Notes: a model not told the origin generated them from the sequence alone. A DNA stretch of 64,000 nt from Streptomyces lydicus (GCF_000717345.1 NZ_JNZA01000030.1:1-64000), one strand, 5' to 3'; positions 8,682-17,832 are shown, counted from the stretch's first letter. Made by a program: numbers and translations.

Positions 8682-8720
8682 GCCGTCCCGCCGCAGGCGC
8701 ACGGCCTCCGGCGGGACGGC
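8682..8720. terminator. Terminator between mshC and the PAC2 gene
   Basis: A perfect 12-bp stem (GCCGTCCCGCCG at 8682-8693 with 8709-8720) and a 15-nt loop lie just past the stop of the convergent PAC2 gene. It can serve both strands. Confidence 0.65.
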
Positions 8721-8734
8721 GGAACGAACCCCGG

Positions 8735-9784
8735 TCAGTCCTCGTCGCGGCGTTCCTCGGAGTCCTCCGAGGACTCCGGGCCGGTCTCCGCCTCGTCGGT
8801 GGGACGCTGCTCGCGCTGGTCCTTGGGGACCGGGCGGGGCGGGCGGGTGCGGCCGCTGGTGGAGTCGCGGAGGTAGGAGCTGTCGCGGCCTTCGGTGAGG
8901 CCGCCCTCGGTGGCCACGCCCGGGCCGGCCTGCGGGTCGCGGCGGCGCAGGTAGCGCTCGAACTCGCGGGCGATGGCCTCGCCGGACGCCTCCGGGAGGT
9001 CCGCGGTGTCCCGCGCCTCCTCCAGGGACTGGACGTATTCGGCCACCTCGCTGTCCTCGGCGGCCAGCTGGTCGACGCCCAGCTGCCAGGCCCGCGCGTC
9101 CTCGCTCAGCTCACCGAGCGGGATGCTGATGTCGAGGAGGTCCTCCAGGCGGTTGAGCAGCGCGAGGCTGGCCTTCGGGTTGGGCGGCTGGGAGACGTAG
9201 TGCGGCACCGCGGCCCACAGGCTCACCGCGGGGACCCCGGCGTGCGTGCAGGCTTCCTGGAGGATGCCGACGATGCCCGTGGGGCCTTCGTAGCGCGATT
9301 CCTCCAGGTCCAGGCGGCGGGCCAGGTCCGCGTCGGAGGTGACGCCGCTGACCGGGACGGGGCGGGTGTGCGGGGTGTCGCCGAGCAGGGAGCCCAGCAC
9401 CACCAGCATCTCCACCCCCAACTCATGGGCGAATCCCAGGATTTCGTTGCAGAACGAACGCCAGCGCATGCTGGGTTCGATCCCGCGGACCAGGACGAGA
9501 TCGCGCGCCCGGCCCTTGCCGTTCGCGTCGCCCACGCGGACCACGGACAGCCGGGTCGTCGGCCAGGTGATCTTGCGTACGCCGCCGTCCAGGAAGACCG
9601 TGGGGCGGTTGACTTGGAAGTCGTAGTAGTCCTCGGCGTCCAGCGCGGCGAAGACCTCTCCCTTCCATTCCCGGTCCAGATGTGCGACCGCGGCGGAGGC
9701 GGCGTCGCCGGCGTCGTTCCAGCCTTCGAACGCGGCCACCATGACCGGGTCGATCAGCTCGGGCACCCCCTCGAGCTCGATCAC
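8735..9784 (-). CDS. PAC2-family protein (proteasome-assembly-chaperone-like fold)
   Basis: This 349-aa protein has the PAC2 domain over residues 1-265 (PVMVAAFEGWNDAGDAAS, then LVLVRGIEPSMRW, VVLGSLLGDTPHTRPVPVSG and VPAVSLWAAVPHYV), the fold of eukaryotic proteasome assembly chaperone 2. The last 70 or so residues are highly charged, acidic and probably disordered (ending SSEDSEERRDED). The GTG start has GGAGG 8 nt upstream. The family is widespread in actinobacteria and its role is not established. The 20S proteasome genes lie 35 kb away in this window, which makes a functional link tempting but untested. Confidence 0.88.
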   Translation of the reverse strand: MIELEGVPELIDPVMVAAFEGWNDAGDAASAAVAHLDREWKGEVFAALDAEDYYDFQVNRPTVFLDGGVRKITWPTTRLSVVRVGDANGKGRARDLVLVRGIEPSMRWRSFCNEILGFAHELGVEMLVVLGSLLGDTPHTRPVPVSGVTSDADLARRLDLEESRYEGPTGIVGILQEACTHAGVPAVSLWAAVPHYVSQPPNPKASLALLNRLEDLLDISIPLGELSEDARAWQLGVDQLAAEDSEVAEYVQSLEEARDTADLPEASGEAIAREFERYLRRRDPQAGPGVATEGGLTEGRDSSYLRDSTSGRTRPPRPVPKDQREQRPTDEAETGPESSEDSEERRDED

Positions 9785-9905
9785 CCAGCGCCTCCTTCCG
9801 ACCGGTTCGGCCGTGTGGGGGCGGCCGCCGGCAGCAGTTCCATTGCGTGCGTCACCAGACTACGGCGTGTGCGGTGCCGGTCCGCAGCCCCTGTGCACGA
9901 ATGAG

Positions 9906-9921
9906 ATCCGATTCATCCGAT
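9906..9921. promoter_or_regulatory. Direct repeat ATCCGAT x2, probable upstream site of the sugar operon regulator
   Basis: ATCCGAT occurs at 9906-9912 and again at 9915-9921 (9-bp period), about 70 bp upstream of the inverted repeat at the operon promoter. The same heptamer is the core of the operator-like palindrome in front of the GntR-family gene (19644-19660). Confidence 0.45.
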
Positions 9922-9960
9922 CTGTGTCCGGCTCTGATCGCGTAACTTCCGTACGGGGTC

Positions 9961-10016
9961 TGGACGCGGTCTTGCGCGCGGGTCTATACATCGGATGACC
10001 GGGAAAGGTCCGATGT
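9961..10016 (+). promoter_or_regulatory. Promoter and overlapping operator of the fuconate operon
   Basis: A promoter can be drawn as TGGACG (9961-9966), an 18-bp spacer and TATACA (9985-9990). Overlapping the -10 is the perfect inverted repeat ACATCGGA (9988-9995) / TCCGATGT (10009-10016), arms 8 bp, spacer 13 bp. A protein bound there would block RNA polymerase, so repression lifted by a pathway intermediate is the simplest reading. The half-site matches the palindrome in front of the FadR/GntR gene at the end of the operon. Confidence 0.6.
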
Positions 10017-10045
10017 TCTTCCGCAACATCTCTGGGGGCATGCGC

Positions 10046-11398
10046 ATGGCCGTGACCGACACCGTCACCGAGCTCGAGGTCCACGACGTCCGCTTCCCCA
10101 CCTCGGAGCAGCTCGACGGCTCGGACGCCATGAACCCGGACCCCGACTACTCCGCCGCCTACGTCGTGCTGCACACCGCCGGCGGGCCGCAGGGGCACGG
10201 CTTCTGCTTCACGATAGGGCGCGGCAACGATGTCATGGCCGCCGCGATCCGGTCGCTCGCGCCGTACGTCGTCGGCCGCCCCGCGCCCGCCACCGCAGCG
10301 GACCTCGCCGCCCTGCACCACGACCTCACCCACGACTCCCAGCTGCGCTGGCTCGGCCCCGAGAAGGGTGTGACGCAGATGGCGGCCGGGGCGGTGGTCA
10401 ACGCCGCCTGGGACCTGGCCGCCGGCCGGGCGGGCCTGCCGGTGTGGGAGTTCCTGGCCGGAATGACACCCGAGGAACTGGTCTCGCTCGTCGACTTCCG
10501 GTATCTGACCGACGCCCTGACGCCCGGGGAGGCCCTCGCCCTGCTGCGCGCCGCCGAACCCGGCCGCGCCGAACGCGCCGCCCGCCTCAAGGCCGAGGGC
10601 TACCCCGCGTACACCACCTCGCCCGGCTGGCTCGGCTACGACGACGGCAAGCTGGTGCGGCTGGCCAAACAGGCGGTGGCCGACGGGTTCGGGCAGATCA
10701 AGCTGAAGGTGGGCGCCGACCTCGACGACGACCGTCGGCGGTTGCGGCTCGCCAGGGACGCCGTCGGGCCCGGCGTACGGATCGCCGTCGACGCCAACCA
10801 GCGCTGGGACGTGGCCGAGGCGGTCCGCTGGATGACCGCGCTGGCGCCGTACACCCCGCACTGGATCGAGGAGCCGACCAGCCCGGACGACGTGCTGGGG
10901 CACGCCGCGGTGCGCTCCGGGCAGCCGGTGAAGGTCGCCACCGGCGAACACGTCGCCAACCGCGTGGTGTTCAAGCAGCTGCTGCAGGCCGGGGCGGTGG
11001 ACTTCGTGCAGATCGACGCGGCCCGGGTGGCCGGCGTCAACGAGAACCTGGCGATCCTGCTGCTGGCCGCCAAGTACGGCGTCCCGGTGTGCCCGCACGC
11101 GGGCGGGGTGGGGCTGTGCGAGCTGGTGCAGCACCTGGCGATGTTCGACTACGTGGCGGTGTCGGGGAGTTGGGAGGACCGGGTCATCGAGTACGTCGAC
11201 CATCTGCACGACCACTTCACCGAACCGGCCGTCGTCGAGCGCGGCCGCTACCGCGCCCCGGCCGCGCCCGGCTTCTCGGCGCGGATGAAGCCGGCGTCCA
11301 TCGCCGCTCACCGCTTCCCCGACGGGCCCGTGTGGCGGGCCCGCCGGCCACCGCACGACCGGTACCGGCAGCCGGGCGAACAGGAGGTCTCCGCATGA
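10046..11398 (+). CDS. L-fuconate dehydratase (enolase superfamily)
   Basis: A 450-aa enolase-superfamily enzyme that removes water from L-fuconate to give 2-keto-3-deoxy-L-fuconate. The active-site set of characterised fuconate dehydratases is present at almost the same numbering: Lys219 and Lys221 (IKLKVGAD), Asp249 (AVDANQRWD), Glu275 ([10 protein letters not shown]), Glu301 (ATGEHVANR) and His351 ([15 protein letters not shown]). I start at ATG 10046, 7 nt after GGGGG, rather than the ATG six bases earlier, which is too close to that site. It is the first gene of the operon and its stop overlaps the next start (ATGA). Activity on related 6-deoxy sugar acids is possible. Confidence 0.9.
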   Translation: MAVTDTVTELEVHDVRFPTSEQLDGSDAMNPDPDYSAAYVVLHTAGGPQGHGFCFTIGRGNDVMAAAIRSLAPYVVGRPAPATAADLAALHHDLTHDSQLRWLGPEKGVTQMAAGAVVNAAWDLAAGRAGLPVWEFLAGMTPEELVSLVDFRYLTDALTPGEALALLRAAEPGRAERAARLKAEGYPAYTTSPGWLGYDDGKLVRLAKQAVADGFGQIKLKVGADLDDDRRRLRLARDAVGPGVRIAVDANQRWDVAEAVRWMTALAPYTPHWIEEPTSPDDVLGHAAVRSGQPVKVATGEHVANRVVFKQLLQAGAVDFVQIDAARVAGVNENLAILLLAAKYGVPVCPHAGGVGLCELVQHLAMFDYVAVSGSWEDRVIEYVDHLHDHFTEPAVVERGRYRAPAAPGFSARMKPASIAAHRFPDGPVWRARRPPHDRYRQPGEQEVSA

Positions 11399-12192
11399 GC
11401 AGCGCAGCACACACCGGCCGGCCGCCGGCCGACTTCGAGGGGATGGCCGCCGTGGTCACCGGCGGCGGGTCCGGCATCGGGGCGGCCACCGCGGCCCTGC
11501 TGATGGCGCGCGGCGCGCGGGTGGCCGTGCTGGACCGGGACCCCGCCGGGGCGCCGGCCGGGGCGGTCCGCGTCACGGCCGAGCTGACCTCGGACGCCGC
11601 CGTACGGGCCGCGGTCGAGGAGGCGGTGGTGGAGCTGGGCGCCCTGCACACCCTGGTCGGCAACGCGGGCATCGGCGCGATCGGCACCGTCGAGGACAAC
11701 GACGACGCGGAGTGGGGCCGGGTGCTGGACGTCAACGTGCTGGGGCTGGTGCGCACCGCGCGGGCCGCGCTGCCGCATCTGCGCCGTACCGCCGCCGGTG
11801 CCCCGGGGGCGGTCTCGATCACCCACACCTGCTCCATCGCCGCCACCGCCGGGCTGCCGCAGCGCGCCCTGTACAGCGCGAGCAAGGGCGCGGTGCTGTC
11901 GCTGACGCTGGCGATGGCCGCCGACCACCTCCGGGAGGGCATCCGCGTCAACTGCGTCAACCCGGGCACCGCGGACACCCCGTGGATCGGGCGGCTGCTG
12001 GCACGGGCCGACGACCCGGCCGCCGAGCGCGCCGCGCTCCATGCCCGCCAGCCGATGGGCCGGATGGTCACCGCTGACGAAGTGGCCGCCGCCATCGCCT
12101 CGTTGGCGTCGCCCGCCGCGTCCGGCATCACCGGTACCGCGCTCGCCGTCGACGGGGGGATGCAGGGGCTGCGGCTGCGGCCCGCCACCTGA
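11395..12192 (+). CDS. SDR-family dehydrogenase of the fuconate operon
   Basis: A 265-aa short-chain dehydrogenase/reductase with the NAD(P) motif [10 protein letters not shown] near residue 23, NAG near 93, catalytic Ser (THTCSIAA), and Tyr-x3-Lys (YSASKGAV). The last residues ([16 protein letters not shown]) are standard for the classical subfamily. It overlaps the dehydratase gene by 4 bp, so the two are translated together. In the non-phosphorylative fucose pathway an SDR oxidises 2-keto-3-deoxy-L-fuconate at C4; that is the likeliest role, with L-fucose dehydrogenase as the alternative. The operon holds a second SDR, and sequence alone does not say which does which. Confidence 0.88.
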   Translation: MSSAAHTGRPPADFEGMAAVVTGGGSGIGAATAALLMARGARVAVLDRDPAGAPAGAVRVTAELTSDAAVRAAVEEAVVELGALHTLVGNAGIGAIGTVEDNDDAEWGRVLDVNVLGLVRTARAALPHLRRTAAGAPGAVSITHTCSIAATAGLPQRALYSASKGAVLSLTLAMAADHLREGIRVNCVNPGTADTPWIGRLLARADDPAAERAALHARQPMGRMVTADEVAAAIASLASPAASGITGTALAVDGGMQGLRLRPAT

Positions 12193-12257
12193 ACCGGCCC
12201 GTCCGCCCGCACCCCGCGACCTCCCGGGATCCGCACACCACGACCGAGGGACCACCC

Positions 12258-13289
12258 ATGAGACTGCGTACCACCGGCGCGGCGGTCTGTGCCGCGGTGC
12301 TCGCCACCGCCGCGCTCGCCGGCTGCAACCGCGGCAGCGACGCCGCGGGCGGCCGGATCGGCATCGACATGCCCCGTACGGACACCGACTTCTGGAACTC
12401 CTACCAGCAGTACCTCGAAAAGGACCTGGACCACGGCGGTCCGGCCGCGCTGCCGCTGTCCAACTCGCAGAACGACATCGCCAAGGTCGTCTCCAACGTC
12501 CAGGCGCTGACCGACCAGGGCGCCAAGGCCATCGTGATGGCCCCGCAGGACACCGGGGCCATCGCCGCGGAGCTGCGGCGGCTGGCGGAGAAGAAGATCC
12601 CGGTGGTGAGCGTGGACACCCGGCCCGACGAGGGCAAGGTCTACATGGTCGTGCGCGCCGACAACCGCGCCTACGGGGAGAAGTCCTGCGAGTACCTCGG
12701 CAGGCGGCTCGGCGGCCGGGGCCGGGTCGCCGAACTCCAGGGCGACCTCAGCTCCATCAACGGGCGGGACCGGTCGGAGGCGTTCGCGTCCTGCATGCGG
12801 AAGAAGTTCCCGAGGATCACCGTCCACGAGCTGGCCACCGACTGGAAGGGCGAGGTGGCCTCCGCCAAGCTGCAGAGCCTGCTCGCCCAGCACCCGGACC
12901 TCGACGGCATCTACCTTCAGGCCGGCGGTGCCTTCCTGCAGCCCACCCTCGCCCTCCTGGAGCAGAAGAAACTCCTCAAGCCGGCCGGGTCCGCGGGGCA
13001 CATCACCGTCATCTCCAACGACGGCATCCCGGACGAACTGGACGCCATCCGCGCCGGCAAGATCGACGCCACCCTCTCCCAGCCCGCCGACCTCTACGCC
13101 AAGTACGCGCTGTACTACGCCAGGGCGGGGCTGGCGGGGAAGACCTTCCGGCCCGGGCCCACCGACCACGGCTCCACCATCGTGAGGATCAAGAACGGGC
13201 TGGAGGACCAGCTGCCGGCGCCCCTGGTCACCAAGGCCAACGTCGACGACGAGAAGCTGTGGGCCAATCAGCTGGAGAAGAAGAAGTAG
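12258..13289 (+). CDS. Sugar ABC transporter substrate-binding lipoprotein
   Basis: This 343-aa protein has a lipoprotein signal peptide with lipobox ALAGC (lipid-modified Cys23) and then a ribose-type periplasmic-binding fold: IGIDMPRTDTDFWNSY at the first strand, DQGAKAIVMAPQDTGA, VVSVDTRPDEGK, ELQGDLSSINGRDR, and ISNDGIPDELDAIRAG. It would capture the sugar outside the membrane and deliver it to the permease. GAGGGA lies 7 nt before the ATG. It overlaps the ATPase gene by one base (TAGTG). The operon suggests an aldose such as L-fucose; the ligand is inferred from neighbours only. Confidence 0.9.
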   Translation: MRLRTTGAAVCAAVLATAALAGCNRGSDAAGGRIGIDMPRTDTDFWNSYQQYLEKDLDHGGPAALPLSNSQNDIAKVVSNVQALTDQGAKAIVMAPQDTGAIAAELRRLAEKKIPVVSVDTRPDEGKVYMVVRADNRAYGEKSCEYLGRRLGGRGRVAELQGDLSSINGRDRSEAFASCMRKKFPRITVHELATDWKGEVASAKLQSLLAQHPDLDGIYLQAGGAFLQPTLALLEQKKLLKPAGSAGHITVISNDGIPDELDAIRAGKIDATLSQPADLYAKYALYYARAGLAGKTFRPGPTDHGSTIVRIKNGLEDQLPAPLVTKANVDDEKLWANQLEKKK

Positions 13290-14890
13290 TGGCCGGGCAG
13301 ACCGACGGCCGGCCGGCGGCGGTGCGCGCCGAGGGCATCGTCAAGCGCTACGGCCCCACCGTCGCCCTCGAAGGCGCCGGGCTGACCGTACGGGCCGGGG
13401 AGGCGCACGCCCTGGTGGGCCGCAACGGCGCCGGCAAGTCGACCCTGGTGTCGGTGCTGACCGGTATGGAGCGCCCGGACGCCGGCCGGGTCACCTTCGG
13501 CGGCGAGCCCGCGCCCGGCTGGGGCGACACCGCCGGCTGGCAGCGTCGGGTGGCGTGCGTCTACCAGAAGTCGATGACGGTGCCGGAGCTGACCGTCGCG
13601 GAGAACCTCTACCTGGGCCGCTTCCAGGGGGAGCGGGTCATCCGGTGGCGGGCGCTGCGCGAGCGGGCCGGGGAGCTGCTGGCCGGGTACGGCGTCGACG
13701 CCGACCCGGCCGCCCGGATCAAGGATCTCGGCGTCGAGCAGCGGCAGTTCGTGGAGATCGCCCGCGCGCTGTCCTTCGGCGCCCGGCTGATCATCCTCGA
13801 CGAGCCCACCGCCCGCCTGGACGCCGCGGGCATCGGCCGGCTCTTCGCCAGGCTGCGCTCCCTGCGCGCCCGGGGCGTGGCCTTCCTGTTCATCTCGCAC
13901 CACCTTCAGGAGGTCTACGAGCTGTGCGACACGGTCACCGTGTTCCGCGACGCCCGGCACGTGCTGACCGCGCCGGTCGCGGGGCTGCCCGAGGACGCGC
14001 TGGTGGCGGCGATGACGGGGGAGGAGGCGGGCGCCGCGCGGCGCAGCCGTACGGCGGCGCGCCCGCCGGGTGAGCCGGTGCTGCGGACCGAAGGGCTGGC
14101 GCTGGAAGGGCACTTCGCGCCGCTGGACCTGACCGTGCGGGCCGGGGAGGTGGTCGGCCTCGCCGGCGCCACCGGCAGCGGCAACACCGCGATCGGCGAG
14201 GTGCTGGTGGGGCTGCGGGCCCCGGACCGCGGGCGGATCTCGGTGCGGGGGCGGCCGGTGCGTACGGGCAGCGTGCCGCACGCCCTGGAGGCGGGCATCG
14301 GCTACGTCCCCGAGGACCGGCACCGCGAGGGCCTCGTGCCGGGCCGCAGTGTGGCCGAGAACGCCACCCTGACCGTCGCCGACCAGCTGGGGCCGATGGG
14401 GACCGTACTGCCCGCCAGGACACGGGAGTTCGCCCGGCGGATGATCGCGTCGCTGGACATCAAGGCGACCGGGCCCGGCCAGCCGGTGTCCGGGCTCTCC
14501 GGCGGCAACCAGCAGAAGGTGGTGATCGCCCGGGCGCTGGCCCGGGAGCCCGCCGTGCTGGTGGCCGTCCGGCCCACCAACGGGGTCGACGTCAAGTCCA
14601 AGGACGCGCTGCTGGGCGTCGTACGGGACGTCGCGGACGGCGGCAGCGGGGCCGTGCTCGTCTCCGACGAGCTGGACGACCTGCGGGTCTGCGACCGGGT
14701 GCTGACGGTCTTCCACGGCCGGGTGACCGCCGCGTTCGGTGCCGGCTGGCGCGACCACGAACTGGTCGCCGCCATGGAGGGCATGGGCGAGCACGACGCG
14801 CCCGGCGGCGAGCACCCCCCGGCCGGCGAGGGCCGCCCCGCCGGCCGGGACACGGAAGGAACCGAAGGAACGGAAGGGACCGCGTCATGA
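13289..14890 (+). CDS. Sugar ABC transporter ATP-binding protein, two fused nucleotide-binding domains
   Basis: A 533-aa RbsA/MglA-type ATPase made of two tandem NBDs. The first is canonical: Walker A GRNGAGKST (44-52), Q-loop VYQKSMTV, a divergent signature LGVEQRQF, Walker B LIILDEPTA and a His switch (ISHH). The second is degenerate: Walker A reads GATGSGNT with Asn299 where the lysine should be, and the Walker B Asp-Glu is replaced (VAVRPTNGVDV), while its signature LSGGNQQK is perfect. Degenerate second sites are common in this transporter class. The C-terminal tail is Gly/Glu/Thr-rich. The GTG start shares a base with the upstream TAG, and the stop overlaps the permease ATG (ATGA). Confidence 0.93.
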   Translation: MAGQTDGRPAAVRAEGIVKRYGPTVALEGAGLTVRAGEAHALVGRNGAGKSTLVSVLTGMERPDAGRVTFGGEPAPGWGDTAGWQRRVACVYQKSMTVPELTVAENLYLGRFQGERVIRWRALRERAGELLAGYGVDADPAARIKDLGVEQRQFVEIARALSFGARLIILDEPTARLDAAGIGRLFARLRSLRARGVAFLFISHHLQEVYELCDTVTVFRDARHVLTAPVAGLPEDALVAAMTGEEAGAARRSRTAARPPGEPVLRTEGLALEGHFAPLDLTVRAGEVVGLAGATGSGNTAIGEVLVGLRAPDRGRISVRGRPVRTGSVPHALEAGIGYVPEDRHREGLVPGRSVAENATLTVADQLGPMGTVLPARTREFARRMIASLDIKATGPGQPVSGLSGGNQQKVVIARALAREPAVLVAVRPTNGVDVKSKDALLGVVRDVADGGSGAVLVSDELDDLRVCDRVLTVFHGRVTAAFGAGWRDHELVAAMEGMGEHDAPGGEHPPAGEGRPAGRDTEGTEGTEGTAS

Positions 14891-15921
14891 CCGAGACCGC
14901 ATCGCCACCGGCCGCGGGCGCGGTGGACAAGGCGCCGCGGCGCGGCCGGCCCCGGCTCGACCCGGCCCGCTGGCGGGACCTTTCCCTGGTGCCGGTGATC
15001 CTCGTCCTGGGCGTCATCGGCTTCATCGTCTCACCCGCCTTCCTGACCCGGGACAACCTGATCGGCGTCGTCCAGCAGTCCACGGAACTGGGGCTGCTGG
15101 TGCTCGCCGAGGCGCTGATCCTGATCAGCGGGCGGATGGACCTGTCGCTGGAGTCCACCATCGGGCTGGCGCCGGTGCTCGCGCTGTGGCTGGTGATGCC
15201 CGCGCACGGCGCCCGGTTCGCCGGGCTGGAGCTGTTCCCGGCCTGGACGGCGGTCCCGCTGTGCCTGGCCGTGGGCGCGGCGGTCGGCGCCGCCAACGGC
15301 TTCCTCATCCTCAAGCTGCGGGTCAACGGCTTCATCGCCACCCTCGGCATGCTCACCATGCTGCGCGGCCTCCAAGTGGGCATCTCCGAGGGCCAGTCGA
15401 TCGGCAACGTCCCCGCATCCTTCGCCTACCTGGGCAAGGCCGACTGGCTCGGTGTCCCCGCGGCCGTGTGGATCTGCCTCGCCCTCTTCGCGCTGGGCGG
15501 CACGGCGCTGGGGTATCTGCGGCACGGGCGGGCGCTCTACGCGATCGGCGGCAACCCGGAGGCGGCCCGCGCGGCCGGCATCCGGGTGGACCGGATCACC
15601 TGGATCGTGCTGGCCGTCGGCGGGCTGCTCGCCGCCTTCGCGGGCATCCTCTACACCGGCCACTACGGCGCGGTGTCCGCGAGCCAGGGCAACGGCTGGA
15701 TCTTCCAGGTCTTCGCCGCCGCGGTGATCGGCGGCATCAGCCTCAAGGGCGGCCGCGGCACCCTCTTCGGTGCCCTGACCGGCGTACTGACGCTCCAACT
15801 GGTGATCAATGTGATGACGCTGGGCGGGGTGCCGCCGCTGTGGACGCAGTTCCTCAACGGCATGATCATCATCGTCGCGCTGGTCATCTCCCGCTTCACC
15901 AGCGGCGAGAAGCAGGACTGA
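14887..15921 (+). CDS. Sugar ABC transporter permease
   Basis: A 344-aa polytopic membrane protein of the ribose/xylose permease family (RbsC-like), with about 8-10 hydrophobic segments starting at residue 40. Family landmarks include ALILISGRMDLSLESTIGL, VNGFIATLGMLTMLRGL, LRHGRALYAIGGNPEAARAAGI (the cytoplasmic loop that contacts the ATPase) and AVIGGISLKGGRGTLFGALTG. The first 30 residues are a hydrophilic cytoplasmic extension. It is translationally coupled to the ATPase gene. With the binding protein it makes a complete importer in the middle of the catabolic operon. Confidence 0.93.
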   Translation: MTETASPPAAGAVDKAPRRGRPRLDPARWRDLSLVPVILVLGVIGFIVSPAFLTRDNLIGVVQQSTELGLLVLAEALILISGRMDLSLESTIGLAPVLALWLVMPAHGARFAGLELFPAWTAVPLCLAVGAAVGAANGFLILKLRVNGFIATLGMLTMLRGLQVGISEGQSIGNVPASFAYLGKADWLGVPAAVWICLALFALGGTALGYLRHGRALYAIGGNPEAARAAGIRVDRITWIVLAVGGLLAAFAGILYTGHYGAVSASQGNGWIFQVFAAAVIGGISLKGGRGTLFGALTGVLTLQLVINVMTLGGVPPLWTQFLNGMIIIVALVISRFTSGEKQD

Positions 15922-15934
15922 GGGGGCCGTCGTC

Positions 15935-16936
15935 ATGCGCTTTCCGCCGCAGGGGCCGCGGGAACTGGGCCGCACCGGCGTCACCGTTCCGCCGCTCGGC
16001 CTCGGCTGCGCACCGCTCGGCAACCTCTACCGCGCGGTGCCCGAGGAGCGGGCCCGGGACGTCGTACGGGCCGCCCTGGCTGCCGGTGCCCACTACTTCG
16101 ACACCGCACCGCACTACGGCCTGGGCCTGTCGGAGGAGCGGCTCGGCCGGGCCCTGCGGGGCCGCGACCGCGCCGGCTACACCCTCTCCACCAAGGTGGG
16201 CCGCCGGCTGCGGCCGCTCACACCGGGAGAAGCCCCGGACGGCGAGGGCTTCGTCGACACCCCCGCCCGCGCCCGGGTGCGCGACTTCTCCCGCGACGGC
16301 ATCCGCGCCACGCTGGAGGCGTCCCTGGAACGGCTCGGGGTGGACGCCGTCGACGTCGTCTATCTGCACGACGTCGAGGACCACCTGCGCGAGGTGTACG
16401 AGACCGGCTTCCCGGCCCTGGCGGAGCTGCGCGCGCAGCAGGTGGTGCGTGCCATCGGCTTCGGCATGAACGACAGCGGGGTGCTGGCCCGGCTGGTCGC
16501 CGACCTCGACGTGGACGTGGTGCTCTGCGCCGGCCGCTGGACCCTGCTGGAGCGCACCGCCCACGACGATCTGCTGCCGGTGTGCGAGCGGCGCGGCACC
16601 TCGGTCGTCGTCGGCGGCGTCTACAACTCCGGGCTGCTGGCCGACCCGTCGCCCGGCGCCCCGTACGACTACGCGCCCGCGCCGCCCGAACTGCTCGCCC
16701 GGGCCCGCCAACTGGCGGCCGTGTGCGCAGAGTTCGGCGTGCCCCTGAAGGCGGCGGCGCTGCGCTTCCCGTTCGGGCACCCGGCCGTCGCCGCGGCCGT
16801 GGTGGGCGCCGCGACGCCCGAGGAGATGGCCGAGAACGCCGCCCTGTTCCACCACCCGGTCCCCGACGCGCTGTGGCACGCTCTCGTCGCCCGCGGCCTG
16901 CTCGACGCCGGGCTGCCGCTGCCCCTGAACGACTGA
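15935..16936 (+). CDS. Aldo/keto reductase, probable L-fucose (D-threo-aldose) 1-dehydrogenase
   Basis: A 333-aa aldo/keto reductase with tetrad Asp56 and Tyr61 (YFDTAPHYGLG), Lys87 (LSTKVGRR) and His145 (VYLHDVED). The HYG variant and the long insert after the lysine (about residues 90-120) are typical of the bacterial L-fucose/D-threo-aldose dehydrogenase branch, which oxidises the sugar at C1 to a lactone with NAD(P). In the operon it comes just before the lactonase that would open that product. It starts 13 bp after the permease, with GGGGG as ribosome site. Confidence 0.85.
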   Translation: MRFPPQGPRELGRTGVTVPPLGLGCAPLGNLYRAVPEERARDVVRAALAAGAHYFDTAPHYGLGLSEERLGRALRGRDRAGYTLSTKVGRRLRPLTPGEAPDGEGFVDTPARARVRDFSRDGIRATLEASLERLGVDAVDVVYLHDVEDHLREVYETGFPALAELRAQQVVRAIGFGMNDSGVLARLVADLDVDVVLCAGRWTLLERTAHDDLLPVCERRGTSVVVGGVYNSGLLADPSPGAPYDYAPAPPELLARARQLAAVCAEFGVPLKAAALRFPFGHPAVAAAVVGAATPEEMAENAALFHHPVPDALWHALVARGLLDAGLPLPLND

Positions 16937-16955
16937 GCCGGAACGGGAGCCCCCG

Positions 16956-17795
16956 ATGCGTATCGACGCCCATCACCACCTGTGGGACCCGGCGCGGCGC
17001 GCGCAGCCGTGGATGGACGGGGCCTGGGCCGATCCGATCCGCCGCCGGTACACCGAGGCCGACCTCGTCCCGCATCTGACCGCGCACGGCATCGACGCCA
17101 CGGTCCTCGTCCAGTCGGTGTCCTCGTACGAGGACACCGCCGAACTGCTGGCCGTCGCGGCGGGGGAGGGGCCGGTGGCCGGTGTCGTCGGCTGGGCCGA
17201 CCTGACCGATCCGGCGCTCGCCGAGGTCCTCGCGGCGCTGCCCGCCGGCCTGGTCGGCGTCCGGCACCAGGTGCAGGACGAGCCGGACCCCGCCTGGCTC
17301 ACCCGGCCCGGCGTGCTGCGCGGCCTCGGTGTCCTGGCCGACGCCGGGCTGGTCTACGACCTGCTGGTCACCCCGCGTGAACTGCCCGCCGTGCAGGCCG
17401 CCGTACGGGCCCTGCCGCAGCTGGCGTTCGTCGTGGACCACGCCGCCAAACCGGCGGTGGCGACGGGGGACCGGCAGCCCTGGGCCGACGGGCTCACCGC
17501 GCTCGCCGGGCTGCCGAACGTCAGCTGCAAACTGTCCGGCCTGGTCACCGAGGCCGACTGGGACGCCTGGCGGCCGCAGCAGCTCCTGCCGTACGCCCGG
17601 CACGTGCTGGAGGTCTTCGGCCCGGACCGGGTGATGTTCGGCTCCGACTGGCCGGTGTGCACCCTGGCCGCCGGCTACGACGACGTCGTCGCGGTGGCGG
17701 AGGCCGCCACCGGCCGGCTCACCGCGGCGGAGCGCTCGGCGGTCTTCGGGGGCACCGCGCGGCGGGTGTACGGCCTGGGCGCCGGCGAGCCGTAG
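16956..17795 (+). CDS. Amidohydrolase, probable L-fuconolactonase
   Basis: A 279-aa COG3618-type amidohydrolase (TIM barrel). It starts with the metal-binding RIDAHHHLWDP motif, continues with VGVRHQVQDEPDP, VVDHAAKP and FGSDWPVC, in the order expected of sugar lactonases of this superfamily. Such enzymes hydrolyse L-fucono-1,4- or 1,5-lactone to L-fuconate, the substrate of the first gene of the operon. Twenty base pairs separate it from the aldose dehydrogenase. The dispersed repeat at 17793 begins inside its TAG stop codon. Confidence 0.87.
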   Translation: MRIDAHHHLWDPARRAQPWMDGAWADPIRRRYTEADLVPHLTAHGIDATVLVQSVSSYEDTAELLAVAAGEGPVAGVVGWADLTDPALAEVLAALPAGLVGVRHQVQDEPDPAWLTRPGVLRGLGVLADAGLVYDLLVTPRELPAVQAAVRALPQLAFVVDHAAKPAVATGDRQPWADGLTALAGLPNVSCKLSGLVTEADWDAWRPQQLLPYARHVLEVFGPDRVMFGSDWPVCTLAAGYDDVVAVAEAATGRLTAAERSAVFGGTARRVYGLGAGEP

Positions 17796-17832
17796 GGCGC
17801 GTCTTCCGGATCACCCCGGGCCGCCCGAAAGG
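17793..17832. repeat. Dispersed stop-codon-abutting repeat, copy 1
   Basis: Beginning with the TAG stop of the lactonase gene, this stretch reads GTCTTCCGGATCA then CCGGGCCG and AAAG. A near-identical element follows the MerR gene at 63557, again starting in its TAG stop codon. In this copy the 3' arm (CCGCCCGAAAGG) no longer pairs as well with the 5' arm. The rest of the gap up to 17989 shows nothing further. Confidence 0.55.
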
